26,218 bases of DNA from Schleiferiaceae bacterium (lineage in GTDB: Bacteria > Bacteroidota > Bacteroidia > Flavobacteriales > Schleiferiaceae): NCBI GenBank assembly GCA_023260615.1, contig JALQUY010000004.1, positions 1 through 26,218 of the forward strand, read 5' to 3'. The notes beneath the pieces were generated by a model. It saw only the letters and a program-made list of their open reading frames with translations, was not told the origin of the DNA and did no database searches. Both the position numbers and the translations under genes were made by a program. This document shows positions 7,861-15,528 of this stretch, piece by piece; position 1 is the stretch's first letter, and the number at the start of each line of letters is the position of its first letter.

Positions 7861-9120
7861 TTACATTTTGCCTTTCATCATGCGGTTCCAATACAGCCAG
7901 GGGAGACCGTATTTCTTGAGGATCCACATGGACCATTGTTCTTTGGCGGTGTCCACAAACTTCGTCAAGAAGGGATCGGAGTCGCGCACGTTGTCGTACT
8001 TGAACTCGGCCAAAACCATCTTTCCGTAGCCAGTGACCAAGGGGCACGAAGAGTAGCCCTCGTAGGTGTCAGAGGCCTGGCCGTTGGCCAATCCAGCCAA
8101 GATGTGCTTGACCACGACAGGGGCCTGCTTGCGGATGGCTGCACCCGTTTTAGCGGTTGGGACGTTGACGACGTCGCCCAAGCCGTAGACGTTGGCGAAT
8201 TCCGTGCTTTGAAGCGTGCCTTTGTCCACAGACATCCAGCCCGCTCCAGGGCCTTCCTTCACGGCAAAGGGGCTTTGCTTGACAAAGTCGGGCGCGCTTT
8301 GCGGGGGCGCCAGGTGCAGCATGTCGTAGGGGATGGTGATTTCGGTGTCGCCTTTGAGCGTTTCGTGCAAACGGTCTTCTTTCGTGAGAATACAGTCGCT
8401 ACCCGAAGGTGCAATAAACTTGAAGGTGACGGTCTTGTTGGCGGAATCAATCGCAACAGGGTTGTAGAAGCGCTTGAAGTGGATGTTGCGCTTGGCGATG
8501 ATACCATTCAAGGTGCGGGCAAAGTCGGGCACCCCAAAGATGATGGAACCGGGCGTCGCAAAAATGACGTTGGTCTTTTCGCGTTTTCCAGATTTCCGGA
8601 AGTAGTGCTCAGCCAAGTACATGATTTTTTGAGGAGCGCCCCCGCATTTGATGGGGGTAGAAGGCTGCGTGAACACTGCATTGCCGCCTTTAAAATTCTG
8701 GAGAACCTCCCAGGTTTTCTCGGGGTTGAGGTAGTTGGAGCACACATAAGGGGTGTCCAAGGCCTCCCGCAAGCCAGGCAATGCATCGATGTCGTACTGA
8801 AGACCAGGGGCCACGATGAGGTAGCTGTAGCCTAGGTCCCCACTCTTTTCGGTGCTCAAGCTGTTTTTGGCGGGATCAAAGGTGGTGACCTTGTCCTGAA
8901 TCCATTCTACCCCGTGTGGGATGATGGAGGCCATGGGGCGTGCCGTCTTTTTGTAGTTGTAGGTACCCGCGCCGACGAGGGTCCAAGCAGGTTGGTACCA
9001 ATGGGTGTCCGCGGGATCAATCAAGCCCACACGAAGTGTGCTGTTGGCATTTTTCAGTTGTGCTGCGGCCATGACGCCTCCGGTGCCAGCGCCTACAATG
9101 AGAACATCAAATTTTGACAT
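7861..9120 (-). CDS. sqr: Sulfide:quinone oxidoreductase (mitochondrial SQOR-like type)
   Basis: A 419-residue flavoprotein that oxidises sulfide to a persulfide and passes electrons to the membrane quinone pool. The N-terminus has the FAD-binding GAGTGG motif (residues 10-15). The redox cysteine pair of the eukaryotic-like type is present: Cys159 in TPIKCGGAPQK and Cys359 in YSSCPLVTGYGKMVLAEF, both closely matching human SQOR. A YGLGDV motif (FAD contact) lies near residue 312. The C-terminus is rich in Trp and Tyr, as expected for a monotopic membrane anchor. It is transcribed divergently from the DUF6695 gene, and the intergenic region holds a Crp/Fnr-type operator centred about 70 bases before the start. 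With the persulfide dioxygenase, rhodanese and TSUP genes downstream it completes a sulfide-to-sulfite/thiosulfate route. Confidence 0.93.
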   Translation of the reverse strand: MSKFDVLIVGAGTGGVMAAAQLKNANSTLRVGLIDPADTHWYQPAWTLVGAGTYNYKKTARPMASIIPHGVEWIQDKVTTFDPAKNSLSTEKSGDLGYSYLIVAPGLQYDIDALPGLREALDTPYVCSNYLNPEKTWEVLQNFKGGNAVFTQPSTPIKCGGAPQKIMYLAEHYFRKSGKREKTNVIFATPGSIIFGVPDFARTLNGIIAKRNIHFKRFYNPVAIDSANKTVTFKFIAPSGSDCILTKEDRLHETLKGDTEITIPYDMLHLAPPQSAPDFVKQSPFAVKEGPGAGWMSVDKGTLQSTEFANVYGLGDVVNVPTAKTGAAIRKQAPVVVKHILAGLANGQASDTYEGYSSCPLVTGYGKMVLAEFKYDNVRDSDPFLTKFVDTAKEQWSMWILKKYGLPWLYWNRMMKGKM

Positions 9121-9182
9121 GGTATAGGGGGGGGTAATTCGTGTATGGATGACACAATATCCGCAGATGCAAATGCCCCGCA

Positions 9183-9198
9183 GGTGACTTTTGTCACC
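9183..9198. promoter_or_regulatory. Crp/Fnr-type operator, GGTGA-N6-TCACC, in the divergent region
   Basis: GGTGACTTTTGTCACC is a perfect palindrome (six-base arms, four-base centre, or GTGA-N6-TCAC). Towards the oxidoreductase gene it lies about 35 bases from a weak -7-like TATTGTGT (9152-9159, minus strand), again a class II distance. Towards DUF6695 it ends 11 bases before the TTG -33 box. Either or both genes may respond. Confidence 0.7.
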
Positions 9199-9209
9199 CT
9201 AACACTGTG

Positions 9210-9240
9210 TTGCGGAGGTCTTCTTTGGGACGCATCTTTG
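9210..9240 (+). promoter_or_regulatory. Bacteroidota promoter for the DUF6695/PLP operon (TTG-N20-CATCTTTG)
   Basis: TTG at 9210-9212 and CATCTTTG at 9233-9240 are separated by 20 bases, fitting the -33/-7 pattern of the Bacteroidota housekeeping sigma factor. The -7 box ends only 4 bases before the ATG at 9245, so the transcript is expected to be leaderless or nearly so. Confidence 0.6.
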
Positions 9241-9244
9241 CAGT

Positions 9245-10285
9245 ATGTCAACAGGCGCCCAACATCCTTCCGCACTCATTCCTCTGGCTTGGCCCGAAAT
9301 GACCGCTCGCGGTCGCGAAAAAATTTGGCATTACCTGCGCCAAATGGGAATCGTTAAAAACGTGAACATGATGGTGGGGCATGCGGGCATGGTCATCGTG
9401 GAAAAGGAACGCTTTCACTATTATGACTTTGGTCGTTACATCACGCCCCGAATTATGGGTCGTCCGCGAAGCGCCGAAACGGATCCTAAACTCCGCCTAG
9501 ATACCGTCCCAGCCTGGGATGAACACGGGCGTTTGACCAATTTTGAAGCCCTACTGGCTGAACTTGAATCCAAAAAGGCCGCCACCCATGGAGAAGGACG
9601 TTTGTTTGCCTCTGTTTTTTACGGGGGCGATTCAACCAAAGCCTTGACCTATGCGCGTGCACTTCAGGAAAAGGGCTACATCGGCTACCATGGTTTAGAT
9701 AAAAAGCAAACGAATTGCGCGCGCTTTGTGACCAACACGATGTTGGCGAGCATGGAGCGCAACACCAAAGAATACCGTAGGTTCAAATACCCCGTGACCT
9801 ACGCGCCATCGCCGTACTTCAATGTATTAGCAGGGGCATCTTCTGGCGAGTTTGTGATCTATGCAAACGGCCAAGCCGAATACCACACAAAACCTATGGG
9901 CCATGCGCTTCAGGACATTCTCATCAAAGGGTCCTATGCCTTTCGAAAGAGCAAAGCCCTTCACTTGCCACCCGATAACCGGGTAGGGCAATTGGAAGAG
10001 CCGGACCACCGTCCCGACGGTATTTTGCCCTCGGATGTATACCTCGGAGGAATTGGAGAAGGTGCCTACCACCGCCTCGAAGCCAAGGGCGCAGAAGTTC
10101 TTGAAATGGCTCGTATAGATCTGAACGGCATCGAGGAATTCAAGGCCCTCTATGCCTGTCCTGCCCAATGGGTCGAAGACTGGAAGGCTGGTGAAGCGCA
10201 GTTGGTTCATGACACCCATTATGCGTGGATTACCTTGGCGCACAAAGCCACAAACGATCGCCAGCGTTGCCGACGAATCCCGTAA
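9245..10285 (+). CDS. DUF6695-family protein, possible permuted papain-like (NlpC/P60 clan) fold
   Basis: A 346-residue protein without signal peptide or membrane segment. The pattern NMMVGHAGMVIV, then YYDFGRYITP, R-S-A-E-T-D and QTNCARFV is what I recall from the Bacteroidota family DUF6695, whose function is unknown. A His (His46) in a G-H-A turn before a beta strand, and much later a Cys (Cys158) in N-C-A-R-F-V, is the order seen in circularly permuted papain-like folds (LRAT-like and related amidases, which have N-C-x-x-F-V). A Cys-His amidase or acyltransferase activity is therefore possible but is inference. It heads a plus-strand group of three genes. The next gene starts 11 bases after its stop and both follow the sulfide-linked operator. 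The start is fixed by the -7 box 4 bases upstream. Confidence 0.78.
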   Translation: MSTGAQHPSALIPLAWPEMTARGREKIWHYLRQMGIVKNVNMMVGHAGMVIVEKERFHYYDFGRYITPRIMGRPRSAETDPKLRLDTVPAWDEHGRLTNFEALLAELESKKAATHGEGRLFASVFYGGDSTKALTYARALQEKGYIGYHGLDKKQTNCARFVTNTMLASMERNTKEYRRFKYPVTYAPSPYFNVLAGASSGEFVIYANGQAEYHTKPMGHALQDILIKGSYAFRKSKALHLPPDNRVGQLEEPDHRPDGILPSDVYLGGIGEGAYHRLEAKGAEVLEMARIDLNGIEEFKALYACPAQWVEDWKAGEAQLVHDTHYAWITLAHKATNDRQRCRRIP

Positions 10286-10290
10286 CTTTG
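10283..10290 (+). promoter_or_regulatory. -7-type box TAACTTTG overlapping the DUF6695 stop codon
   Basis: TAACTTTG matches TAnnTTTG exactly; its TAA is the stop codon of the preceding gene. It ends 6 bases before the ATG of the PLP enzyme. A TTG lies only 13 bases upstream, shorter than the usual spacing, so an internal promoter is possible but unproven. Confidence 0.4.
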
Positions 10291-10296
10291 GGGGAC

Positions 10297-11700
10297 ATGC
10301 AAACGGATGACGCCACGCTCCTCCAAATCCTGACGTCAGGATGCGACGAGCGCATTTTTCTACGTCCAGAAACGGACGCTAACAAGTACCACCTCAACCC
10401 TTTAAAATACGAAGGCCTCTTTCATCGGGGCTCCTGCACCTGTGGCACCTTGACCCCCTCGGGACATCGTGCGGCGAAGGCATTCTTGGAGACCTATGAC
10501 GAAGCTCGTCATGGAGACTACGTAAAAAACCAGGCGAAACGCCTGCAGGCGCTGTTGCGCGAGGATGAGCAAGACGAATTCCACGTCTACTTTGGGCCAA
10601 GCGGGAGCGACATGATGTATTTCCCCTTGCTGTTTCAAAGCATGCTCCACCCTGGGGAGGAAATCATCAACATCGTCTCCTGCCCAGAAGAATTAGGTTC
10701 GGGCTCAAAGGCAGCGGCAGAAGGAGCGTACTATGCCGAATGGAACCAATTTGGCGAGCGCATACCCATGGGGGAGCAGGTTACCGCGGGTATTCGGTCC
10801 AAGGTGCATTACCTCGATGCACGTGCATCCACGGGACACATTGTAGACCGAAAGCAAGCCATCCGGGACCTCATTGCGGAAAACCCGGGAAAACCCTTGA
10901 TTGGAAACTTAGTATTTGGCTCAAAGTCAGGCATTAAAGACGATCTAGACATTGTAGACGAATTCAAAGAAGGCGTCATGTGGGTCGTAGACATGTGCCA
11001 ATTCCGGACGGACCGAACGTTAATTCACGAGCTCATCGGAAAAGGGGTGATGCTCATGGTGACGGGTTCTAAGTTCTACCAAGCGCCTCCCTTCTGCGGA
11101 GCCTTGCTGGTTCCGAAGCAGTGGACACGCATGCTGGCCGAAAAGGACGGCAGCGTAGCGAAAGGCTTGGATACCCTGTTCACCTCCTACGACATTCCTA
11201 CAGCGCTTCCTGCTGTGCGCAATCAACTTCGAGCCCACAAAAACTTGGGCCTGCTGCTCCGTTGGGAGATTGCCCTGCAGGAAATGGAGGCCTACATGGC
11301 CTATTCCCAAGAGGAGGCCAACGGTTTGATTCGGCGCTGGAACCAAGTGGTTACGGGGCGCCTGGCGCAGAGCGATACCTTCCGCTTAATGCCCAACATG
11401 GAGTTGACCAATGACAGCATTGTGAGCTTTATGGTGTTGGTGGAAGGGAGAGCGCTTAACCACGTGGAATTGAAGACTTTATTTGATTATTTGGTGCTGA
11501 ACACCCACGAGGGTTTGCGCGACTACAACCGCATTTTCTTGGGACAACCCGTGCAGTACGGAGACAAGAGTTTCATACGCTTGGCTATTGGCTCCCACAG
11601 TGTGCGCAAGCAGTTGGCCAAGCAGCAGTTTGACCCCACCAACGATTTGCAAATCATTGCCCTCATTGAGCGGGCCGTGGAAAAGGTGTTTTCGGCATGA
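10297..11700 (+). CDS. Fold-type-I PLP enzyme (class V aminotransferase/desulfurase-like), pathway unknown
   Basis: A 467-residue cytosolic protein with features of the aspartate-aminotransferase fold: FGPSGSDMMYFP near residues 99-110 (cofactor phosphate and ring contact), VVDMCQ with Asp232 and Gln235 (Asp pairing with the pyridine nitrogen), and TGSKFYQAPPFCGALL with Lys259 as the probable Schiff-base lysine. A cysteine-rich stretch, SCTCGTLTPSG (about residues 46-56), and SCPEELGSGSK are distinctive. I do not recognise a named subfamily; the motifs suggest a class V-like aminotransferase, lyase or desulfurase. I chose ATG 10297 because an in-frame extension to 10225 would run inside the preceding gene. 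It overlaps the next PLP gene by 4 bases (ATGA), so the two are translationally coupled and probably work on consecutive steps. Confidence 0.82.
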   Translation: MQTDDATLLQILTSGCDERIFLRPETDANKYHLNPLKYEGLFHRGSCTCGTLTPSGHRAAKAFLETYDEARHGDYVKNQAKRLQALLREDEQDEFHVYFGPSGSDMMYFPLLFQSMLHPGEEIINIVSCPEELGSGSKAAAEGAYYAEWNQFGERIPMGEQVTAGIRSKVHYLDARASTGHIVDRKQAIRDLIAENPGKPLIGNLVFGSKSGIKDDLDIVDEFKEGVMWVVDMCQFRTDRTLIHELIGKGVMLMVTGSKFYQAPPFCGALLVPKQWTRMLAEKDGSVAKGLDTLFTSYDIPTALPAVRNQLRAHKNLGLLLRWEIALQEMEAYMAYSQEEANGLIRRWNQVVTGRLAQSDTFRLMPNMELTNDSIVSFMVLVEGRALNHVELKTLFDYLVLNTHEGLRDYNRIFLGQPVQYGDKSFIRLAIGSHSVRKQLAKQQFDPTNDLQIIALIERAVEKVFSA

Positions 11701-12926
11701 ACCCGCTGCGGGAAGAGGCCCATTGGGCCGTTAAAGCCTGGCAGGCATCTGGGCAGCAAACGGAGGAGGATTCCGCCGTGCTTTTCCACTCCTGGGATGC
11801 GCAGAAGCGCTACCTCGATCATCTAGCGCAAGCCTTTGCCCATTCCGAGGCTTTGCATGCGGTAGCTATCAAGACACAGCCGCATCTCGAGATCCTCAAA
11901 AGGGTGGTAGAATGGGGCTTTGGGCTGGAAGCGGCAAGTATGGAGGAAGTTCAGCTGGCGCTAAAAGCGGGCTGCCCCTCGGATAGAATCGTCTTTGATT
12001 CCCCCGTCAAAACTCGTTCGGAAATTGCCTTCTGCCAAGAAAACCTCCCCGGATTGCGCTTCAATGTGAACTCCTTGGAAGAGCTGCAACGCCTTCCGGA
12101 ACAGCCCACGTTTGCCGTGGGCATTCGCATCAACCCCATGGTGGACACCGGGGCGCCATCGGTGTACCATGTGAGCCACGACGAGTCCAAGTTTGGGGTG
12201 CCCATCGGTCAACGCGAGGCGCTCCTGGCTGCGATCGAGCGCTATCCGGTGGTTCAATTGCACGTACACAGCGGCAGTTCGATGGCGCAGTTGGATTCAG
12301 CCGTAGCGGCTATTGAAAGCGTGGTTGCATTGGCTCAGGAAGCCAATGCACGCTTGGCCGCGAAGGGTCTCAAACGTCAGATTCACAGCATTGACATCGG
12401 GGGAGGATTAATGCCTGAGGTACTCAGCGAGGCCCCGTCCCGTATGCAAGGCTACGCGGATGCTTTGCGCGCCGCCTGTCCGGATCTCTGGGATTTTCAG
12501 ATCATCACCGAGTTTGGCCAATGGTCGTATTTCTACACCGGCTATGCCTATTCCAACGTGGAGTACGCGGTTCAACGTGGCGGAACGCGCGTAGCCTATG
12601 TGCATTTAGGAGCAGATTTTTTACTCCGAGACGCCTACGTGAAGCCCCGGGGAATCGCGTTTGAGGCGGTAGGGGAGGCGGCAAATCGCCCCTCTGTTCT
12701 CACTGATATTGCGGGACCCCTGTGCTTTGCCGGCGATTACCTCCAAAAAGGTTTGACCATGCCGCGCCTCGAAGAGGGAGACGGATTGCTCCTGCTCAAC
12801 ACGGGTTCTAATGCCTATGCCCTTTGGTCGCGGCATTGCAGTAGGACCATACCGGCCATCTACGGCGTAGACTATGACGCCAAGCGCTTGGACCTGCTTT
12901 CAGCGCGTTTCAACCCCTTTGTGTAG
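11697..12926 (+). CDS. Fold-type-III PLP decarboxylase-like protein (LysA/ornithine decarboxylase superfamily)
   Basis: A 409-residue alanine-racemase-fold protein. Landmarks in order: AIKTQP with Lys59 as probable PLP lysine (A-x-K-A-N in classical members), EAASMEEV, ESKFGVP (residues 164-169), LHVHSGSS with His189, IDIGGGL, EFGQW in place of the usual E-P-G-R, and GPLCFAGDY with the Cys and Asp that complete the partner subunit's active site in decarboxylases. The fold is clear but the substrate is not. The altered lysine neighbourhood and the E-F-G-Q motif argue against it being the housekeeping diaminopimelate decarboxylase. It overlaps the upstream fold-type-I PLP gene by 4 bases. The pair could transaminate, desulfurate or decarboxylate a common amino-acid substrate; this is inference. 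Confidence 0.83.
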   Translation: MNPLREEAHWAVKAWQASGQQTEEDSAVLFHSWDAQKRYLDHLAQAFAHSEALHAVAIKTQPHLEILKRVVEWGFGLEAASMEEVQLALKAGCPSDRIVFDSPVKTRSEIAFCQENLPGLRFNVNSLEELQRLPEQPTFAVGIRINPMVDTGAPSVYHVSHDESKFGVPIGQREALLAAIERYPVVQLHVHSGSSMAQLDSAVAAIESVVALAQEANARLAAKGLKRQIHSIDIGGGLMPEVLSEAPSRMQGYADALRAACPDLWDFQIITEFGQWSYFYTGYAYSNVEYAVQRGGTRVAYVHLGADFLLRDAYVKPRGIAFEAVGEAANRPSVLTDIAGPLCFAGDYLQKGLTMPRLEEGDGLLLLNTGSNAYALWSRHCSRTIPAIYGVDYDAKRLDLLSARFNPFV

Positions 12927-12963
12927 CGGGCCATTTGGCCCCTGCTAGTAGAAATAGTATTCC

Positions 12964-12971
12964 TAACTTTA
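12964..12971 (+). promoter_or_regulatory. -7-type box TAACTTTA 4 bases before the GTG start
   Basis: TAACTTTA (consensus TAnnTTTG, last base differing) is followed by AGGG and then the GTG start codon at 12976. No TTG at the usual distance was found (the nearest is 26 bases upstream). It supports the GTG start and a leaderless transcript. Confidence 0.4.
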
Positions 12972-12975
12972 AGGG

Positions 12976-15528
12976 GTGCGTCGAGCCCTGTTTTTCCTGT
13001 TCGCTTTTCTGAATGCATTTGGGCTGTTTGCGCAATTGGATACGGCCTTCTACCTGCCGCCCATCCCCGAATGGCTGGACCAAAATCAAGAAATCACCCT
13101 GAGCACACCTTTCCCGGATGCCGAGGTGGTGGTGTTTAATTCGGACAGTAGCTATTTCCAAACGGTTAATTTGCTGCAAGGGCTTCCGGTCACGTTAGCC
13201 TTGAATTCCCAAATCACCAACCTTTGGAGCACCTACGGGGCCATTTCGCTCAGCAAAGCACATCAGCCGATGACCCGAACGGCCCTCTTCGTTCGGAGCA
13301 ATCGAGACATCATGGTGACGCAACGGGTGAACCACGTGTTCAACCAAGACCTCGTCACCGGAAAAGGCACACGCGCTCTGGGAACGGCCTTTCTAGCGGG
13401 GAACCAAACTAAAATTGTCGCGGCCAATCCGGCGCCTGAACCGGCCATGGGCTTTATCTCCGTGGTGGCGACTGAGCCCAATACCACGGTGGTTATTACG
13501 CTTCCGCCCGGGGTGCTCAACACGGCAGGGGCCAACCAAATGACGGTCTCCCTGCAGGCCTGGCAGTCCTACACGACCACCATCGCCGAGACCTATCAAT
13601 TCGCGGGGGCGAGCATTACCTCCACCAAGCCCATCGCGGTGACCACGGGTGGGAACCACTACAAACAGAATTCGGGCGCGCCCTCGCAGGATGGAGGCTT
13701 TGATCAGCTGGTGCCCGAAGATTTGCTGGGCTCCGAATACATGATTGCGCGCGGCATCGCTCCGACGGGTTTGGACTATCTCGTCCTTATACCAACCGCA
13801 GATAGCACCGAAATCAAAGTGAATGGCGTCGTGCAAGGCTATTGGAACCGAGCCGCTCCAGCCACCATCACCTTTGCGGGCAACCAATCCAATGTGGGCG
13901 ACTTAGCACACGTGGAGGCCTCTGCACCGCTTTATTGCTTTCATATTTCCACAGGGTCCAATCAATTCCAGCCCGAATTGGGCATGTCGCTCGTTCCCCC
14001 CATTGGCTGTACCGGCAGTCGCGCCGTCTATGCGACCCGAATGAGTGGCCTCAACACCCACCTGCTGGTCATTGTCCCTACGAATGGGGTACCGAGTCTA
14101 AAATTCAACGGGGTCCCCTGGTCAGGTGCCGTGAAAACCAGCACCAATGGCCTCTGGAAGTCCATATACATCCCAGACAATCAAGTGACGGGGACCTGGG
14201 CTTTGACCTGCCAAAAACAATTCCACGTTGAAGTCATCGCTGGCGAAGGGGCTGGAACAGGGCTAGCGGGCTTCTATTCGGGCTTTGATTCGGACTTGGA
14301 CCTCCTGGATCCCTATTTAAACTTGGGATCAAGCATCCTCAACTTTCCGGTTCGATGCAGCACGCCCTTGCCGGGCTTCTTTGGCATCCAAAGCTGCAAC
14401 CGGCCGGTGGAGGTCCTTCGAACCAAGGTTGTGAGCGGCCAGGCCACCGTGACGGACAGCAATCCCTGGGATACGCTTTTGACGGTGCAGCCCGCACTGG
14501 GTTTTGCAGGGGAGATTTGGGTTCGGCTCGTGGCCCGCGATGCGAGCGGCTCCATGGATTCGGTACTAATGCGCTTTCCATACTATCCGGAGGGGGCCGA
14601 CCTTTTGCCTGATACCGTGATCGGCTGTCCTGACCAGCCGGCTTCCATTACGGCTCCATTTGGGATGGACCAATACCTCTGGTCCACGGGTGCCACCACC
14701 CAGACGGTCGCTTATGGCGGCTATGGCCCACTCGTACTGTATGCCACCTCCGATTCCTGCGCCTATACGGATACGGTTTGGGTCGTTTCGGCGAATCCCT
14801 TGCCACGTGTGCTGCCCCGGACTATACTGGTCTGTGATTCGAGTTATGTAGCTGAAATTGGGGAATTTACCGGGGTGGACAGTTTAGCCTGGCGCGGACC
14901 TGATAGTACGCGAGGAGTCGCGGTTCCATCGGCAGTAGGAGGGTTTTCTATGGCTTGGGATCGACCGGGAGACTACATCTTGGAGAAATTTGACGCGAAC
15001 GGCTGCTTAACCTATGAGCGGGTTGAACTTAAGCTGAATCCGGCCCCTTTGATTCGCTTTGCGGGTACCTGTCCCGACTACTGGGTCTGGTTGCAGGATG
15101 TCTCCAGTGTTTCAGAGTTTCGCGTGGATGGGCGCAGCCAATCCGTGGATTCTATCCTAGTTTCTTTTGACTTCGATGGGGTCTACCTGCTGGAGGCGGT
15201 TGTCGAGGACCTTTGCGGCCAAATAGACACCATCTACACGCAGTTGCCCTATTTCTGTACAGGACGCGATTTGCGCTGGGTCCCGAATGCTTTTACCCCG
15301 AATGGAGACGGCGACAACGACGCCTACTGCCTGAATACGTCCTACGGCGACGCCCTGCGCTTTGCCATTTACAACCGGTGGGGCGGCTTGGAATTTGAAG
15401 GCCAAGGAACGGATTGCTGGGAGCCCCCTTTGGGCACTCAAGGCAGCTTTGTCCTCATGCTCCTATTTCCGGAGCTTGAAGGCTATGCGCCAAGGCAGGA
15501 ATTCCTGCCTATTTTGGCTCTGCCATGA
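12976..15528 (+). CDS. Secreted IgGFc-binding-like protein with type IX (type B) sorting domain
   Basis: An 850-residue cell-surface or secreted protein. A GTG start opens directly on a signal peptide (RRALFFLFAFLNAFGLFAQ). The N-terminal half (about residues 60-440) resembles IgGFc-binding-type repeats of Bacteroidota: KPIAVTTGGNH, then DQLVPEDLLGSEYMIARG and TGLDYLVLIPTADSTEIKVN. Ig-like or PKD-like segments follow. The C-terminus has WVPNAFTPNGDGDNDAYCLN and YNRWGGLEFEG, the gliding-motility-associated C-terminal domain that directs export through the type IX system (type B signal). The role is probably adhesion or surface coating; the ligand is unknown. The stop overlaps the start of the next gene (ATGA). 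Confidence 0.85.
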   Translation: MRRALFFLFAFLNAFGLFAQLDTAFYLPPIPEWLDQNQEITLSTPFPDAEVVVFNSDSSYFQTVNLLQGLPVTLALNSQITNLWSTYGAISLSKAHQPMTRTALFVRSNRDIMVTQRVNHVFNQDLVTGKGTRALGTAFLAGNQTKIVAANPAPEPAMGFISVVATEPNTTVVITLPPGVLNTAGANQMTVSLQAWQSYTTTIAETYQFAGASITSTKPIAVTTGGNHYKQNSGAPSQDGGFDQLVPEDLLGSEYMIARGIAPTGLDYLVLIPTADSTEIKVNGVVQGYWNRAAPATITFAGNQSNVGDLAHVEASAPLYCFHISTGSNQFQPELGMSLVPPIGCTGSRAVYATRMSGLNTHLLVIVPTNGVPSLKFNGVPWSGAVKTSTNGLWKSIYIPDNQVTGTWALTCQKQFHVEVIAGEGAGTGLAGFYSGFDSDLDLLDPYLNLGSSILNFPVRCSTPLPGFFGIQSCNRPVEVLRTKVVSGQATVTDSNPWDTLLTVQPALGFAGEIWVRLVARDASGSMDSVLMRFPYYPEGADLLPDTVIGCPDQPASITAPFGMDQYLWSTGATTQTVAYGGYGPLVLYATSDSCAYTDTVWVVSANPLPRVLPRTILVCDSSYVAEIGEFTGVDSLAWRGPDSTRGVAVPSAVGGFSMAWDRPGDYILEKFDANGCLTYERVELKLNPAPLIRFAGTCPDYWVWLQDVSSVSEFRVDGRSQSVDSILVSFDFDGVYLLEAVVEDLCGQIDTIYTQLPYFCTGRDLRWVPNAFTPNGDGDNDAYCLNTSYGDALRFAIYNRWGGLEFEGQGTDCWEPPLGTQGSFVLMLLFPELEGYAPRQEFLPILALP

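Noticed and set aside
9127..9134. Run of eight G in the leader of the sulfide:quinone oxidoreductase gene, as a possible phase-variation tract
   Set aside because: It is short and lies outside the coding region, and nothing else in the window suggests phase-variable tracts; it may still be prone to sequencing error.
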